Shown piece after piece: positions 7,367 to 15,632 of a stretch of 15,795 bases of DNA (positions are counted from its first letter, which is position 1; every line of letters starts with the position of its first letter). Source of the DNA: Pavlovales sp. CCMP2436. Its lineage: Eukaryota; Haptophyta; Pavlovophyceae; Pavlovales. The notes below the pieces were generated by a model. It worked only from the letters and a program-made list of their open reading frames with translations. It was not told the origin of the DNA and ran no database searches. The stretch is from assembly GCA_026770615.1 (NCBI GenBank), contig MU631343.1:104810-120604 (forward strand). Reading direction: 5' to 3'. The translations under genes and the position numbers were made by a program.

Positions 7367-10300
7367 CTAATGGGTCAGAGTTTCATTCGGCCGGGTTCGC
7401 TTGGTCGACCGACAGCCCCAGTGGCGAGCTGCTGCTGCCAGCGCCGGGCTCCTCCTCGTCGAGCGCAAGCAGCCGAGCATTTGGACGACCTTATGGACGC
7501 TAGGCTTGTCCTTGTCGACGCATAGGCTGAGCCCCGCCGCCTCGAACTCGTCGCGCTCGAAGCAGCCGTGCGGGTCGCCCGTCATCCCGACAATCACACC
7601 CTCGAATCCACCCGCACGCAGGGTACGTGTCGCCTTCTTACCGGTGAGGACGGGCATCTGCTTGCATACAGAGGATTGCAGGCAATAAGAATGGCGAATT
7701 TTGAGTTGAGGCCCACTATCTTAGCAAGTTACTAACATCCGTTTACGGGGCCGGACGTTTTTTTAGATATTTACACACCTACGGGGAGCGCCGTGTTCGT
7801 TTCGATTTGTTTTGCTGATTTTTTTGGTGCTTTTGAAAAGCATCAGGAAAAAACTTCGGGGTCAGTTTTACCAAAACTCAGTCTTGTACTAATTAGTAAT
7901 TCCGAAGATACTTCTAGACGTAAATTTAGACTGTGAATCTCTTCGATAATACGTGGTTCGATACCTGGTTCCGAAGAGAATGACGAGTAAAATAATGACC
8001 TCCGAAGTGAGGGTGTTATTTTGATTCGGATGCTGAAATCTTCGGAGGTTCAGTTCGTGTCCTTCCCTTCAAAATAAGGTGTCGGTTCACACGCCAAAGA
8101 TTCTTCCCGTTGAATCCTGCGTCTAGGTGTCTCTTCCGAATTAAATATAAGAAATTATTCATATTCATTCAATACTATTTCTCGAACGAACAAGGGGATG
8201 GCCCGGTGAGACAAACGATGGTTGAATTTTACTCACTGTGAATTACTATTAAAGGGCAAAAAAGCGAGGCTCAAGTTCTTTACGTTACGGATACTTACTG
8301 CCCACGACCGACCTCCTGTGTGTAAATATCTAGAATTACGTCCGTCCCCTGGCAGGTCTCCACCGGACCCAAGCTTTGAGAAACACATAAAACAAGTGAA
8401 TAAACTCAGGTCAGGAACCCAGGTGACAGAGCAGTCACGGGTGTCGTAATACGGTAGTGGTGAAACGCACCTGGATGCCCTTCAGCACGAGCGCGTACTC
8501 GCGCTTCTCCTCGAGGATAAGGCGCACCTGTAATTTTTTTGTATATGTTTCGGTGCTGGTGTGAGTGTGTCGGTGTTGGCGTGTGCGTCGCTTTTTTTTC
8601 TTGTGTGTGTGTGTGTGTGTGTGTGTGTGGCGCTTACCGCCTCGGCGCCGTTCACGGCCACGTCGTATGGCACCCCGAGCTTTTTTACCACGCTAAGTTT
8701 AAACGAGCGGCGCAGTAAAGTGTCATCCTCCACGTGCAGCATGCGGAAGTCAGGAGGGAAGCAGAGCTGCGGCCGCGCCTGGCTTATACTTTTGGCCGCG
8801 TCCGACGCCCTGCCGGCGCCGCCACCCGGTATGCCCTCCCCAAGCGTACCCGCCACGGCCGCAGTCGACCCGGAAGTGGAGCGGGTAGGCAGTAAGACCG
8901 CAGCGGCCAGCGTCATCGCTCCCTCAGGGGTTTTTCCATGATTGTATCTCGTCGGCAATAAACAGAGAGTATTCCACGCGAGTATTCCACGCGAGTCTGC
9001 AGCCGGCGCGCGCAGGTGCACACGGGGCGATAGCCTGGCGCGCGCAGGCGCACAAGGGAAGCGCGTACCTTGATCAAGTTGCTGACGCCGTTGTTGACGC
9101 ACTGCTGCAGCCGGCGCACGTCGCCTGCGCAGTGTAGGGGAGGGTTGGAAGGGCGGGATCAGTTTGTGGGGGTATAGAGTGGACGTTCGGGCGTAGGCGC
9201 CTATGAGCCTACCGATAAAGACCGTGCGCTCGAGGTCGGGGAGCAGCGGGACGAGGCGCAGCGTGACGCCCTTGACCGCGGCTAGGCCGCCAAAATCGTC
9301 GGCCGCTGCCTCCAGCAGCTGCGAGATACGCATCGCGGCCGGTACGAGGACCAACCTCCCTGCGGACGGACAGTCAGCGAGGGTAGGTAAGGCAGAGCAG
9401 AAGTGGGGCAGTTGTCAGGCAGCCGAGTGCGGCGCGGTAGGGGCCAGCTTGAACTCACCACTGTCGATACGCTCGAAGTCCAGCATGTCCAAGACGATGT
9501 GCTGCATGAGCTGGTTGCACATGGCCATCGCGCGCAGGCACTCGACGACGACTGAATCGTCGACGCGAGTATGGGGCATCATATCGAGCACAATCGCGAC
9601 CGCATTGGCCACGGAGAGCAGCGGGCTGCGCAAGTTGTGCATCACCTGGCTGGAGCAGGGAGGTGGTCGAGGTATTAACCGGTTGGCGCGAGTCGCACAC
9701 TCAAGTGAGAGCAACCACTAACACGCACGCGTGGGAGAACTATTGAGCCTACCATCCGGATCAAGCTGCTGCGGGCATTCTTGGCCGCCTCAGCGGTGCG
9801 CAGCTTGAGCTCGACTTCCGCCTCGTGTTGCAGCATCCGCTCGCGCTCGGCTGCTGCCAGCTCGCGCTGCGATGCGTCTGCATCGATCGCACAGTAGCTT
9901 TGGTAGGCGGTGCGCATTGCAGTGTTGATGCTGATGCTGACCTACAAGACGTTGGGATGTTATGAGTGGTGGGTGTGAAAGCGGGGCAGGCAGTGCGGGC
10001 GCATAGGAGCAGGAGTGGAAGTGTATAGGTGCTTACGAAGACCATCACAGCCTCGAGCAAGCCATGGAACAACGCCCCGAAGATACGCTCGATGATCTCT
10101 ATGCGTCCCAGTGCCGAGCAGGAGAGCAGCGGGATATCGCGCGCGAGCAGGAGGGCCTGGCAGGTTGCAGGTGCGCGGGAGGGAAGGCAGCAGACATTGC
10201 AGTCGCCGACAGTCAGCGGACGCGACGGCGTGCAGGTTTGCGCGCATCCAACAAGCGCACAGCCTCACCGTGTTGAGGGCTACCACGAGCGTGCTAGCGC

Positions 10301-11206
10301 ATGCGATGATAGCGCAGTGGCGGACATCGAGCACTGCATAGGCCGCGGCGAGCGATGCGATGAAGAGCTGGTATTCCGAGATAGCGCTGCGCCCGATGGT
10401 TGGGGTCTCCTGCAGTCCGCCGAAGAGCTAGTCAGCAAGGGGGGGGGGTTGTGTGAGTGAGAGAGAAAGAGAGAGTGTGAGAGAGAGAGAGAGGGGGGGG
10501 GAGGGAGGGAGGGAGAGATCTAGAGAGAGAGAGCGTCGGCCATTATGGGGAGTGGGTGCGGACGTAGAGCTGGTTAAAGTCTTATACCAACATGATCGGG
10601 ATGTGCGTGCAGATATAGAGTGCCGCGAAGGCGTCCGCTTTTGCTGTGAGCACGCCTCGCGACACAGCGAGGCGAGCGTAACCCGCGAAAGCGAGCCAGC
10701 AGCCGCGTAGGCCAGAGCGAAAAAGGGCATAAAGTCGTCGGCGCCGACGGCCCAGTTCACGGTGGCGCACGCAAAAATTACAAGCGCCGTGGCGCAGGCA
10801 ATGGGCGCCGTGCGGCTATCCAGCCTCTGCCGCGCCGCGTAACTCCTGTGGGTGCAGGCAGTGGGCGCAGGCAGTGGGCAAGCGAGTAGTGAGAGCAGGC
10901 AGTGAGCACTGCTATCGTCTCGCCCGTGAGAGGGCATAGGCGATGTGCGCAGGTGGCGCACTCACTTGTACTCCGCCTCGAGCTGCTTGTCTTCGAACTC
11001 GCACAGCCGCGTGAGGCGCGGTGCGGTCATGCGCGCGGCAACGTCGGTTGTGACGCCGCCCGGCTTTGCCGCGTCTTCATCCTCCAATTGTTCGCACCGC
11101 TGACGGGACGGTCTTGCGCTGTAAAACTGGCTGAGGCTGCGAGTTGTCGAACCGTCGGACGGCTCCAAGAGCGGCGCCGGCAGGTCGAGAAGATCATGAC
11201 ACGTCG
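7367..11206 (-). CDS. Membrane hybrid histidine kinase, about eleven exons, receiver lacks Asp
   Basis: A predicted sensor for two-component phosphorelay in a membrane. Inferred exons, in gene order: 11206(?)-10966, 10845-10588, 10409-10269, 10156-10037, 9941-9753, 9645-9459, 9359-9213, 9124-9069, 8778(or earlier)-8638, 8527-8471, 7657-7367. Exons 3 to 11 join in phase. Exon 2 to 4 encode several hydrophobic segments, exon 5 a charged coiled coil, exon 6 a HisKA domain with H-box MHNLRSPL, exon 7 LVL.....ISQLL and KGVTL, exon 8 an N-box-like CVNNGVSNLIK. The G1/F/G2 boxes are not found. Exons 9 to 11 form a receiver: LHVEDD acid pocket, NGAEA, then VLKGIQMPVLTG where Asp is normally at the Gly, a Thr in VGMTGD and a Lys in DKDKP. 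Exon 2 needs a one-base frameshift. The 5' end is open: an in-frame stop lies at 11211-11213, an acceptor-like AG at 11207, and the first in-frame ATG at 11030. Confidence 0.85.
7738..7781 (-). repeat. Dispersed repeat R1, copy 3
   Basis: The reverse complement reads GTGTGTAAATATCTA, a short A run, then ACGTCCGGCCCCGTAAA, the same subtype as copy 1 at 1929. It is in intron 10 of the histidine kinase gene. Confidence 0.7.
7998..8049. repeat. 10-bp inverted repeat (ACCTCCGAAG) in kinase intron 10
   Basis: ACCTCCGAAG at 7998-8007 is exactly complementary to CTTCGGAGGT at 8040-8049. Related TCCGAAG words occur at 7900 and 7970, and inverted ones at 7855. The whole lies between the two R1 copies of this intron. 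Confidence 0.55.
8309..8390 (+). repeat. Dispersed repeat R1, copy 4
   Basis: It starts GTGTGTAAATATCTAG, holds ACGTCCG and TCTCCACCGGACCCAAGC, and ends TTGAGAAACACATAA. It is the close match of copy 2 (2596-2662, minus). With copy 3 it brackets about 530 bp of intron 10 in inverted orientation. Confidence 0.7.
8601..8629. repeat. (GT)n microsatellite in kinase intron 9
   Basis: About fourteen GT units lie just inside intron 9 of the kinase gene; read on the coding strand they are CA repeats shortly after the donor of exon 9. Confidence 0.9.
8960..9055. repeat. Short tandem duplications in kinase intron 8
   Basis: GAGTATTCCACGC is present twice in tandem at about 8968-8996, and GGCGCGCGCAGG(T/C)GCACA twice at about 9005-9055. 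GCAGCCGGCGC also matches part of exon 8. This is where an exon for the missing ATP-binding boxes would be expected. Confidence 0.6.
10441..10535. repeat. Purine-rich (GA)n/(GGGA)n tract in kinase intron 2
   Basis: A 95-bp G/A tract fills intron 2 upstream (on the coding strand) of exon 3; on the coding strand it is C/T-rich and so acts as an extended pyrimidine tract. Confidence 0.85.
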
Positions 11207-11791
11207 CTGATTACTTAAACTAATTACTTTCTCAGGTGAACCTTACTTCGCTAAGTAAAGCGCTGGACGTTAAAAGTACTGAATTAATAAAGTCATTTGA
11301 TTGAAGCGCTTTTCGTTGATGATCGCCGCCTTCTCAAATTCCTATTATTTTATCGCCCTAAATTTTTAAACCTGCGGATTAAAGGGTCGTCTCCGCTAAA
11401 CCGTTTCAGGTTTAATTTTAGCTGTGATACTATTAGAGCTGTTTTCAAATTAATTCATGTGATTAATGCGGCCGAACCACACAAAGAAATTTATTCATCC
11501 ACCCCGGGCTCGTCGGCCGACGGTGATGCCCCTTCCTGGGGACGGTGATACCCCTCCTACCTGGGGCTCCTCGGCCGCCGGTGATACCCCTTGTAAGCCC
11601 CACCTGGGGCCCCACCTGGGGTACACATTTTCCCGGTGAAGCCCGAGTGAGGAACGACCTCCCCCCCCCCCCGTGCGCGGACCGTATTTATCTTCAAGGT
11701 TGACGGAAACCAAATTCAGACTTACTCTCGACGAGCCGGTGCTTTCCCGGTACTTTCCCGGTACAGGTATCGAATTAGGTGCGAATTCAGC
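11207..11791. other. Divergent spacer between kinase and the 11792 gene
   Basis: The minus-strand kinase and the plus-strand gene at 11792 are transcribed away from each other, so this stretch should hold both promoters. It is AT-rich to about 11495, then GC-rich with the module described separately, then a 12-C run (11661-11672). GGTACTTTCCC repeats around 11746. No TATA box stands out. Confidence 0.5.
11502..11680. repeat. GC-rich dispersed module, copy B
   Basis: It begins CCCCGGGC, has three GGTGAT(A/G)CCCC motifs at about 11521, 11543 and 11579, two CCCACCTGGGG motifs at about 11599 and 11611, and ends in CCGTGCGCGG at 11671-11680. The order of these words matches 664-803 upstream of the glycosyltransferase gene. 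Confidence 0.55.
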
Positions 11792-12463
11792 ATGTCGGCG
11801 GCGCGCGTGTCAGCTGTTCCCGTGTCGGCGGTGCGCGTGGATTGTCGTTCCCTACAGCAGCTTTTCGCGTGCAAGCTGTGCGGTGACGACGACGCGAGGA
11901 GGGCGGAGCGCGACGACGACAACTCGGACGCGTCCTTCCACTCAGCGATGGCGGCCGACTTGGTCGACACGGCGCACGTGGCCCCGCATCTGCCGAGGGA
12001 AGAGGAGTGGAAGGCGCAGTTCGCGGGAACGTGGCAGCTGGAGGCGCACCGCGACGACTACGACCGCTGGCTCTCACTCAAGGTGAGCAACGGGTTCAAG
12101 CGCACGGTTGCCGCTTCGCTGCCCGCGACCAAGCTCTTCGTATTTGACGACCCACTGCGGTTCAACTGCGTGACGCACGTGTACACGCTGGCGCGCACGC
12201 TGGAGCTGGTGCAGCACTGGAACATGGCCAACCCTGAGGATTGGAGGGAGGAGGTGGAGGCGGGGCTCAAGTGCCTCATCAGCTCTTCGTGGGGACCGCG
12301 AACGCTTGTGATTCAAAAAAAGTTCTTATCGGCGGGACTGCTCGAGCACGTGGAGAACTCGATTTCCACCGACGGGCTCTTCCTGACCGCGACGATGCGC
12401 ACGACTGTGGTGGCCACCGATGAGACGCGATCCACGTGCGACCGCTTCCGCAGGGTAGGCTGA
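11792..12463 (+). CDS. Fatty-acid-binding/lipocalin-like protein, 223 aa
   Basis: A single open exon encodes 223 residues. About residues 1-70 are a variable N-terminal part with CKLC and Asp-rich patches. From about residue 73, W..QFAGTWQLE....DYDRWLSLKV.NGFKR..A resembles the opening of intracellular lipid-binding proteins (F.GTW.L....N.D.YL..LGVG...R). Near the C-terminus, LVIQKKF, then TDGLFLTATMRT and a final DRFRRV fit the last strands of that barrel. The middle is longer than the family's usual 130 residues, so the match is only to the ends of the fold. The start is the first ATG; AATTCAG just before it could be an acceptor, so an upstream exon is possible, and GGTAGG overlapping the last codons could be a donor. 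The reading across CAAGGTGAGC keeps the family pattern, so I treat it as exon. Confidence 0.5.
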   Translation: MSAARVSAVPVSAVRVDCRSLQQLFACKLCGDDDARRAERDDDNSDASFHSAMAADLVDTAHVAPHLPREEEWKAQFAGTWQLEAHRDDYDRWLSLKVSNGFKRTVAASLPATKLFVFDDPLRFNCVTHVYTLARTLELVQHWNMANPEDWREEVEAGLKCLISSSWGPRTLVIQKKFLSAGLLEHVENSISTDGLFLTATMRTTVVATDETRSTCDRFRRVG

Positions 12464-13566
12464 CCTCCTCCAAGTGACCCAGGCAGGGGCTAGGGCGGCT
12501 CGCGGGATCGGTCAGGGCGCAGTGCTTCTAAGATAGGCTTCGGGGAGTACTTCCGCCTAGAGGAAACGGATACGATTTAAGGTGCTACCGGCGTCAATCC
12601 TGGATGAATAAAGGCACTTACTAAGTATCTTGAGGAATAAGTAGGCTTTTACAAAGTATCTTAGAAGCCCTGTCAGGGCTCTGGGCTGCCATCGGCGGGG
12701 CAGCGGAGCGGGCACTGCAGTCCTCCTGCTGATCAGGTTGTGAGGTTTTCACAGCTGGGGGGAGCTGTCCTAGCCATCCCTCCCCACACAGACGTTCCCT
12801 TGCCGCACGTATACGCGGTGTCAAATATATTATTAAATTAGAATCCGACGGATTCACTCGCAAGAGTGACGTCGTCATGAACCAACGTCGATGAGAGGTC
12901 AAACTGAACAAGCGGAATAAATTACATTGACGTCGTTATAAACCGACGATGACGGGTCTCGAGCGGAAGAGATTATATTCCACTATATAAAGGCAATAAT
13001 TGAAATTGATCGCAATTTTTGTTGGTTTAAACATGATTAACTATCGTCTAAGTTAAAAACCCCATAACCCCCTAATATTGGCCACTTTAGGACATCTCGA
13101 ATAACGCGCATACGCTAACAGCGGCTGCCATGCCATAATCATGCATCGCAGTATTGAATGCGCACAAACATACTTACATAGCTGGCGAGCTTTGTCATCG
13201 TGGCTGCACGGGCCGCTACTTAGGTATTTTACGGGGGCCCTATGGCCGGCCATGGCCGAAGATCTCCAACTCTGGCCGAACATTAGCTGAATATCAATAA
13301 TCGCTGGCCGAGGTACTTTGGCCGATGGCCATTATCGGGTCGGACGACGAAACGCCGCGGGCAGAGTGTAGCGTGCTTATAATATGTATTTTGCTTCAAA
13401 AAAAAAGCGCCCGCGGCGCAACCTTTGCCTGCTCCGGAAGCCGATCAGCTGCTTCCGATTTTTGTAACTTCCACAGCTCACACACACGCATTCTTGCAAT
13501 GATATGGTCTATAGCCTAGTATGGCTACCTGCCGGGTGCAGTGCCTCCCAGGAGTAAGAAAGTCTG
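12464..13566. other. Spacer with dispersed repeats
   Basis: No gene is supported. Present are AAGTATCTT in two copies at 12622 and 12656, a compact palindrome AGCCCTGTCAGGGCT (12665-12679), the repeat at 12843-12972 and a cluster of GGCCGA words at 13240-13330. A segment with GGCCGGCCA and GGCCGAAGATC recurs at about 13878-13898. Confidence 0.5.
12843..12972 (-). repeat. Dispersed repeat, longer copy with internal duplication
   Basis: Its reverse complement contains the unit found at 1021-1095. The GACGTC...ACC(A/G)ACG segment is present twice (about 12868-12893 and 12928-12950), separated by a GAACAAGCGGAATAAATT stretch; the 1021 copy has it once, as if a unit had been deleted or duplicated. 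Confidence 0.7.
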
Positions 13567-13866
13567 TTATATAAATGCAACATTTGGACGCTTATTTTTC
13601 ATGGGTTCTGTTCGGTAAAATTGAGGACTTGGAGCTGGAGTCAAGTCTACGATCATCGTGTCGGACGGCGCAGCGCCTGCTGCAGCAGGCGGAGGCACAC
13701 GCCCGAACCACCAGAGGGCGAACCCTGCTTTATCTTCGAAGCTGACATCCTCCCGCGAGCGCATCGCGTAGGCCGCGAGCGCTAGGCCGCGAGCGCGTAG
13801 GCCGCGAGCGTGCAGGCCGCCGCAAGCGTGTACACGAGAGTAACTAAATTGGCGACAAAAATTCAA
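13567..13866 (-). CDS. Possible orphan exon, unrecognised
   Basis: The minus strand has an open frame with GC-rich codons only over about 13610-13770, reading AYAMRSREDVSFEDKAGF followed by ALWWFGRVPPP. The right part is a 15-bp minisatellite, and there is no clear splice acceptor or start. It could be the last exon of a membrane protein, an exon remnant or chance. I do not recognise a family. Confidence 0.25.
   Translation of the reverse strand: MNFCRQFSYSRVHACGGLHARGLRARGLALAAYAMRSREDVSFEDKAGFALWWFGRVPPPAAAGAAPSDTMIVDLTPAPSPQFYRTEPMKNKRPNVAFI
13754..13823. repeat. GC-rich 14-15 bp minisatellite
   Basis: The unit GTAGGCCGCGAGCGC occurs at 13768-13782, 13783-13796 (one base shorter) and 13797-13811, with decayed units on both sides. 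On the minus strand it would encode repeated Ala/Arg/Leu residues. Confidence 0.8.
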
Positions 13867-14028
13867 TTATTTATTCGCCGGCCACTGGCCGAAGATCCGT
13901 CAGATATGACTGAGTGCTGGCCTGTGAAGTGACCGAGGATCTGAAGAGGTTGTAAAACACACAATCAGTGAGTGAACAACACCTGTTGAACCATGCTGAG
14001 CCGCTATATATATATATAACACGAGCTG

Positions 14029-14280
14029 ATGGGCGTGAGTCCGATGGAGGCGGCCGCGCGCATCAAGAAGCAACTCATCGACACGATCGGTACGATCGCG
14101 GCACGCGGCCATGCGCAGCTGCTGCTCGCGCGCTTGAGCGCGCTGGCCCCGATCGCTGCCCAGCGTGGGAACACGACAAACAGCAACCAGCAGATCATCT
14201 CCCTAAACGCCCTGGCCCGGGCACACTACCGGAGATCCATCGGCACGCGCGGTGGCGCCCAAGCCAGCGCAGCCGACTAA
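14029..14280 (+). CDS. Hypothetical 83-aa protein, first copy of a duplicated frame
   Basis: The frame starts MGVSPMEAAARIKKQL, is rich in Ala, Leu and Arg with helical character (IKKQLIDTIGTIAA, AQLLLARLSAL), then NSNQQIISLNALARAHYRR and a stop. I do not recognise a family. Its first 184 bp (14025-14208) recur at 14609-14792 with six differences. Four of these are synonymous third-position changes, which suggests that at least one copy has been translated. It may be one exon of a larger gene; GAG before the CTGATG could be an acceptor. Confidence 0.45.
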   Translation: MGVSPMEAAARIKKQLIDTIGTIAARGHAQLLLARLSALAPIAAQRGNTTNSNQQIISLNALARAHYRRSIGTRGGAQASAAD

Positions 14281-14424
14281 GGCACGCAGCAGGCAATGGG
14301 TGACGCAGCGCTCAGACCAGCACAACATTCAGAACAGTCAGACGCCAGCTTGAATCCCTATCAGTAAATATAACACGACCCCACCATTTGTTCCCGGTCT
14401 GAGACCCCTACTGCGGACTTCCGA

Positions 14425-14571
14425 TTTTGGTGGGCGGTGATGCGGTGATGGGTTTCTTGAGAAGTATTCCGTGGGCGATCCTGTCCGGCGGCACATGGGA
14501 TGGCCATACTCATAGTTAGAAAAAAGTCCTCATTTTTTTTGAGAGAGAAAGCCATCACCGCCCATCAAAAA
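14425..14571. mobile_element. MITE-like element with 18-bp terminal inverted repeats
   Basis: TTTTGGTGGGCGGTGATG (14425-14442) and CATCACCGCCCATCAAAA (14554-14571) are complementary at 17 of 18 positions, enclosing 147 bp with no coding capacity. It lies between the two copies of the 184-bp duplication. No clear target-site duplication is visible. Confidence 0.5.
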
Positions 14572-14600
14572 TAGGCTTAATAATATGTTTGATATAATTG

Positions 14601-14801
14601 ATGTACGCGCTGATGGGCGTGAGCCCGATGGAGGCGGCGGCGCGCATCAAGAAGCAGCTCATCGACACGATCGGTACGATCGCGGCACGCGGCCATGCGC
14701 AGCTGCTGCTCGCGCGCTTGAGCGCGCTGGCCCCGATCGCTGCCCAGGGGGGGAACACGACGAACAGCAACCAGCAGATCATCTCCCTAAACCGGAAATG
14801 A
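14601..14801 (+). pseudogene. Truncated second copy of the 14029 frame
   Basis: This copy keeps the frame from ATG (14613, or 14601 upstream) to the end of the 184-bp duplication, then diverges and stops after two more codons, so the last 24 residues of copy one are missing. An Arg to Gly change comes from two substitutions in one codon (CGT to GGG). It could be a truncated paralogue, or an exon whose donor lies beyond the match. Confidence 0.45.
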
Positions 14802-14806
14802 TTGTT

Positions 14807-14841
14807 ACCCAAGTATTTCAGACGCTAACCCAAGTATTTCA
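14807..14841. repeat. Tandem copy of ACCCAAGTATTTCA
   Basis: The 14-mer is found at 14807-14820 and 14828-14841, a period of 21 bp, directly after the breakpoint of the 184-bp duplication. Confidence 0.85.
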
Positions 14842-15095
14842 ATTTGGCTTGCGGGCTGAAAGAACTTGGCTTGCCGCCCGCCCACTGCGCGACGCGGAGG
14901 GCAGCGGGAACTTGGCCTGCGGAGCGCTATGGCGCAGTGGACGATGGCGGAAGCTTGGCCGGCGGCAGCGGTGGATGGCGCGGAGGGCGGTCACGGAGCT
15001 GGGTCGGCGGCAGCTGTGGAGGGCGCACAGGGCGAGGACGAGGGCGCGGATGGCGCTCGCTCGGCAACAGTGGCGGAGGGCACTGCTCGTCCAGC
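14842..15095. repeat. Degenerate tandem repeat, unit about 42-46 bp
   Basis: Units open with A(A/G)C(T)TGG-like words at 14863, 14909, 14951 and 14997, followed by GGCGG(C)AGC...TGG(A)...GCGGAGGGC, with a looser unit near 15058. The plus strand is open for 176 codons here (14866-15396) but with Ala/Gly/Arg-rich low complexity and no family, so I treat it as repeat and not as a gene. Confidence 0.55.
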
Positions 15096-15632
15096 TCAGC
15101 GCAGAGTAGCGCCTACGCGGCGGCGGGGCCGAACGAGGGGGGGCGACAGGGTTGATCGCACGCGGCAGCTCACGTCGCAGGGCCGACGCGAAAGGTGTGC
15201 GAGGAGGCTGGCCGGGAGACCGTCTTGCGAGGCCCAAGACGCTGCGCGCGCGGCTGGCTGCAGCGCGTCAGCTGTTCCGAGGAGTATAGACGACCCATGC
15301 TGGGTTGCACGCGCTGCAGGAGACAGACTGTTGCGCTTGCTGCACGCGAGGCTGACGCTGCAGCCTCCACTTCGGTGTCAGAGGTCCATTACCTAGCGCT
15401 AGGCCCGAAGGCCGCTAAGTACCGTAGCCTGGCCGTAGGCCAAGTGCAGCCTACTAGCATGAAGTGTGATAAAGTGTTGACCCACAGCCAGCGGACTGAA
15501 GCTACCAATATAACTAGCACGTGGCCCTAGCATAGCGACACAGTTTGACTAGATTACTCGCTGTGCCAGGTCCTGTGCAGCGGCGCCCCTCATCCCGAGG
15601 TCGCTGGCGTACGAGAGGGCTGCGCAGAGCTC
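15096..15632. other. Spacer at the right end
   Basis: No gene is supported. Open frames are low complexity. GGCC/GGC-rich short repeats at 15400-15445 (GGCCGTAGGCC-like) are the only structure noticed. Confidence 0.45.

Noticed and set aside
7066..7503. Plus-strand frame of 145 codons
   Set aside because: It overlaps the receiver-encoding last exon of the kinase in antisense and shows no motif or splice context.
8482..9354. A continuous 290-codon minus-strand frame as one protein
   Set aside because: It runs through several introns by chance; only its two ends match kinase domains, and the middle includes a CA microsatellite and intron sequence.
11913..12086. CAAGGTGAGC at 12078-12087 as a splice donor ending an exon of the lipid-binding-like gene
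   Set aside because: Reading through keeps the expected family pattern across the site, and no acceptor restores a better frame.
14842..15396. A 176-aa Ala/Gly/Arg-rich protein
   Set aside because: It is coded by a degenerate tandem repeat and GC-rich sequence with no recognisable domain, start context or splice evidence.
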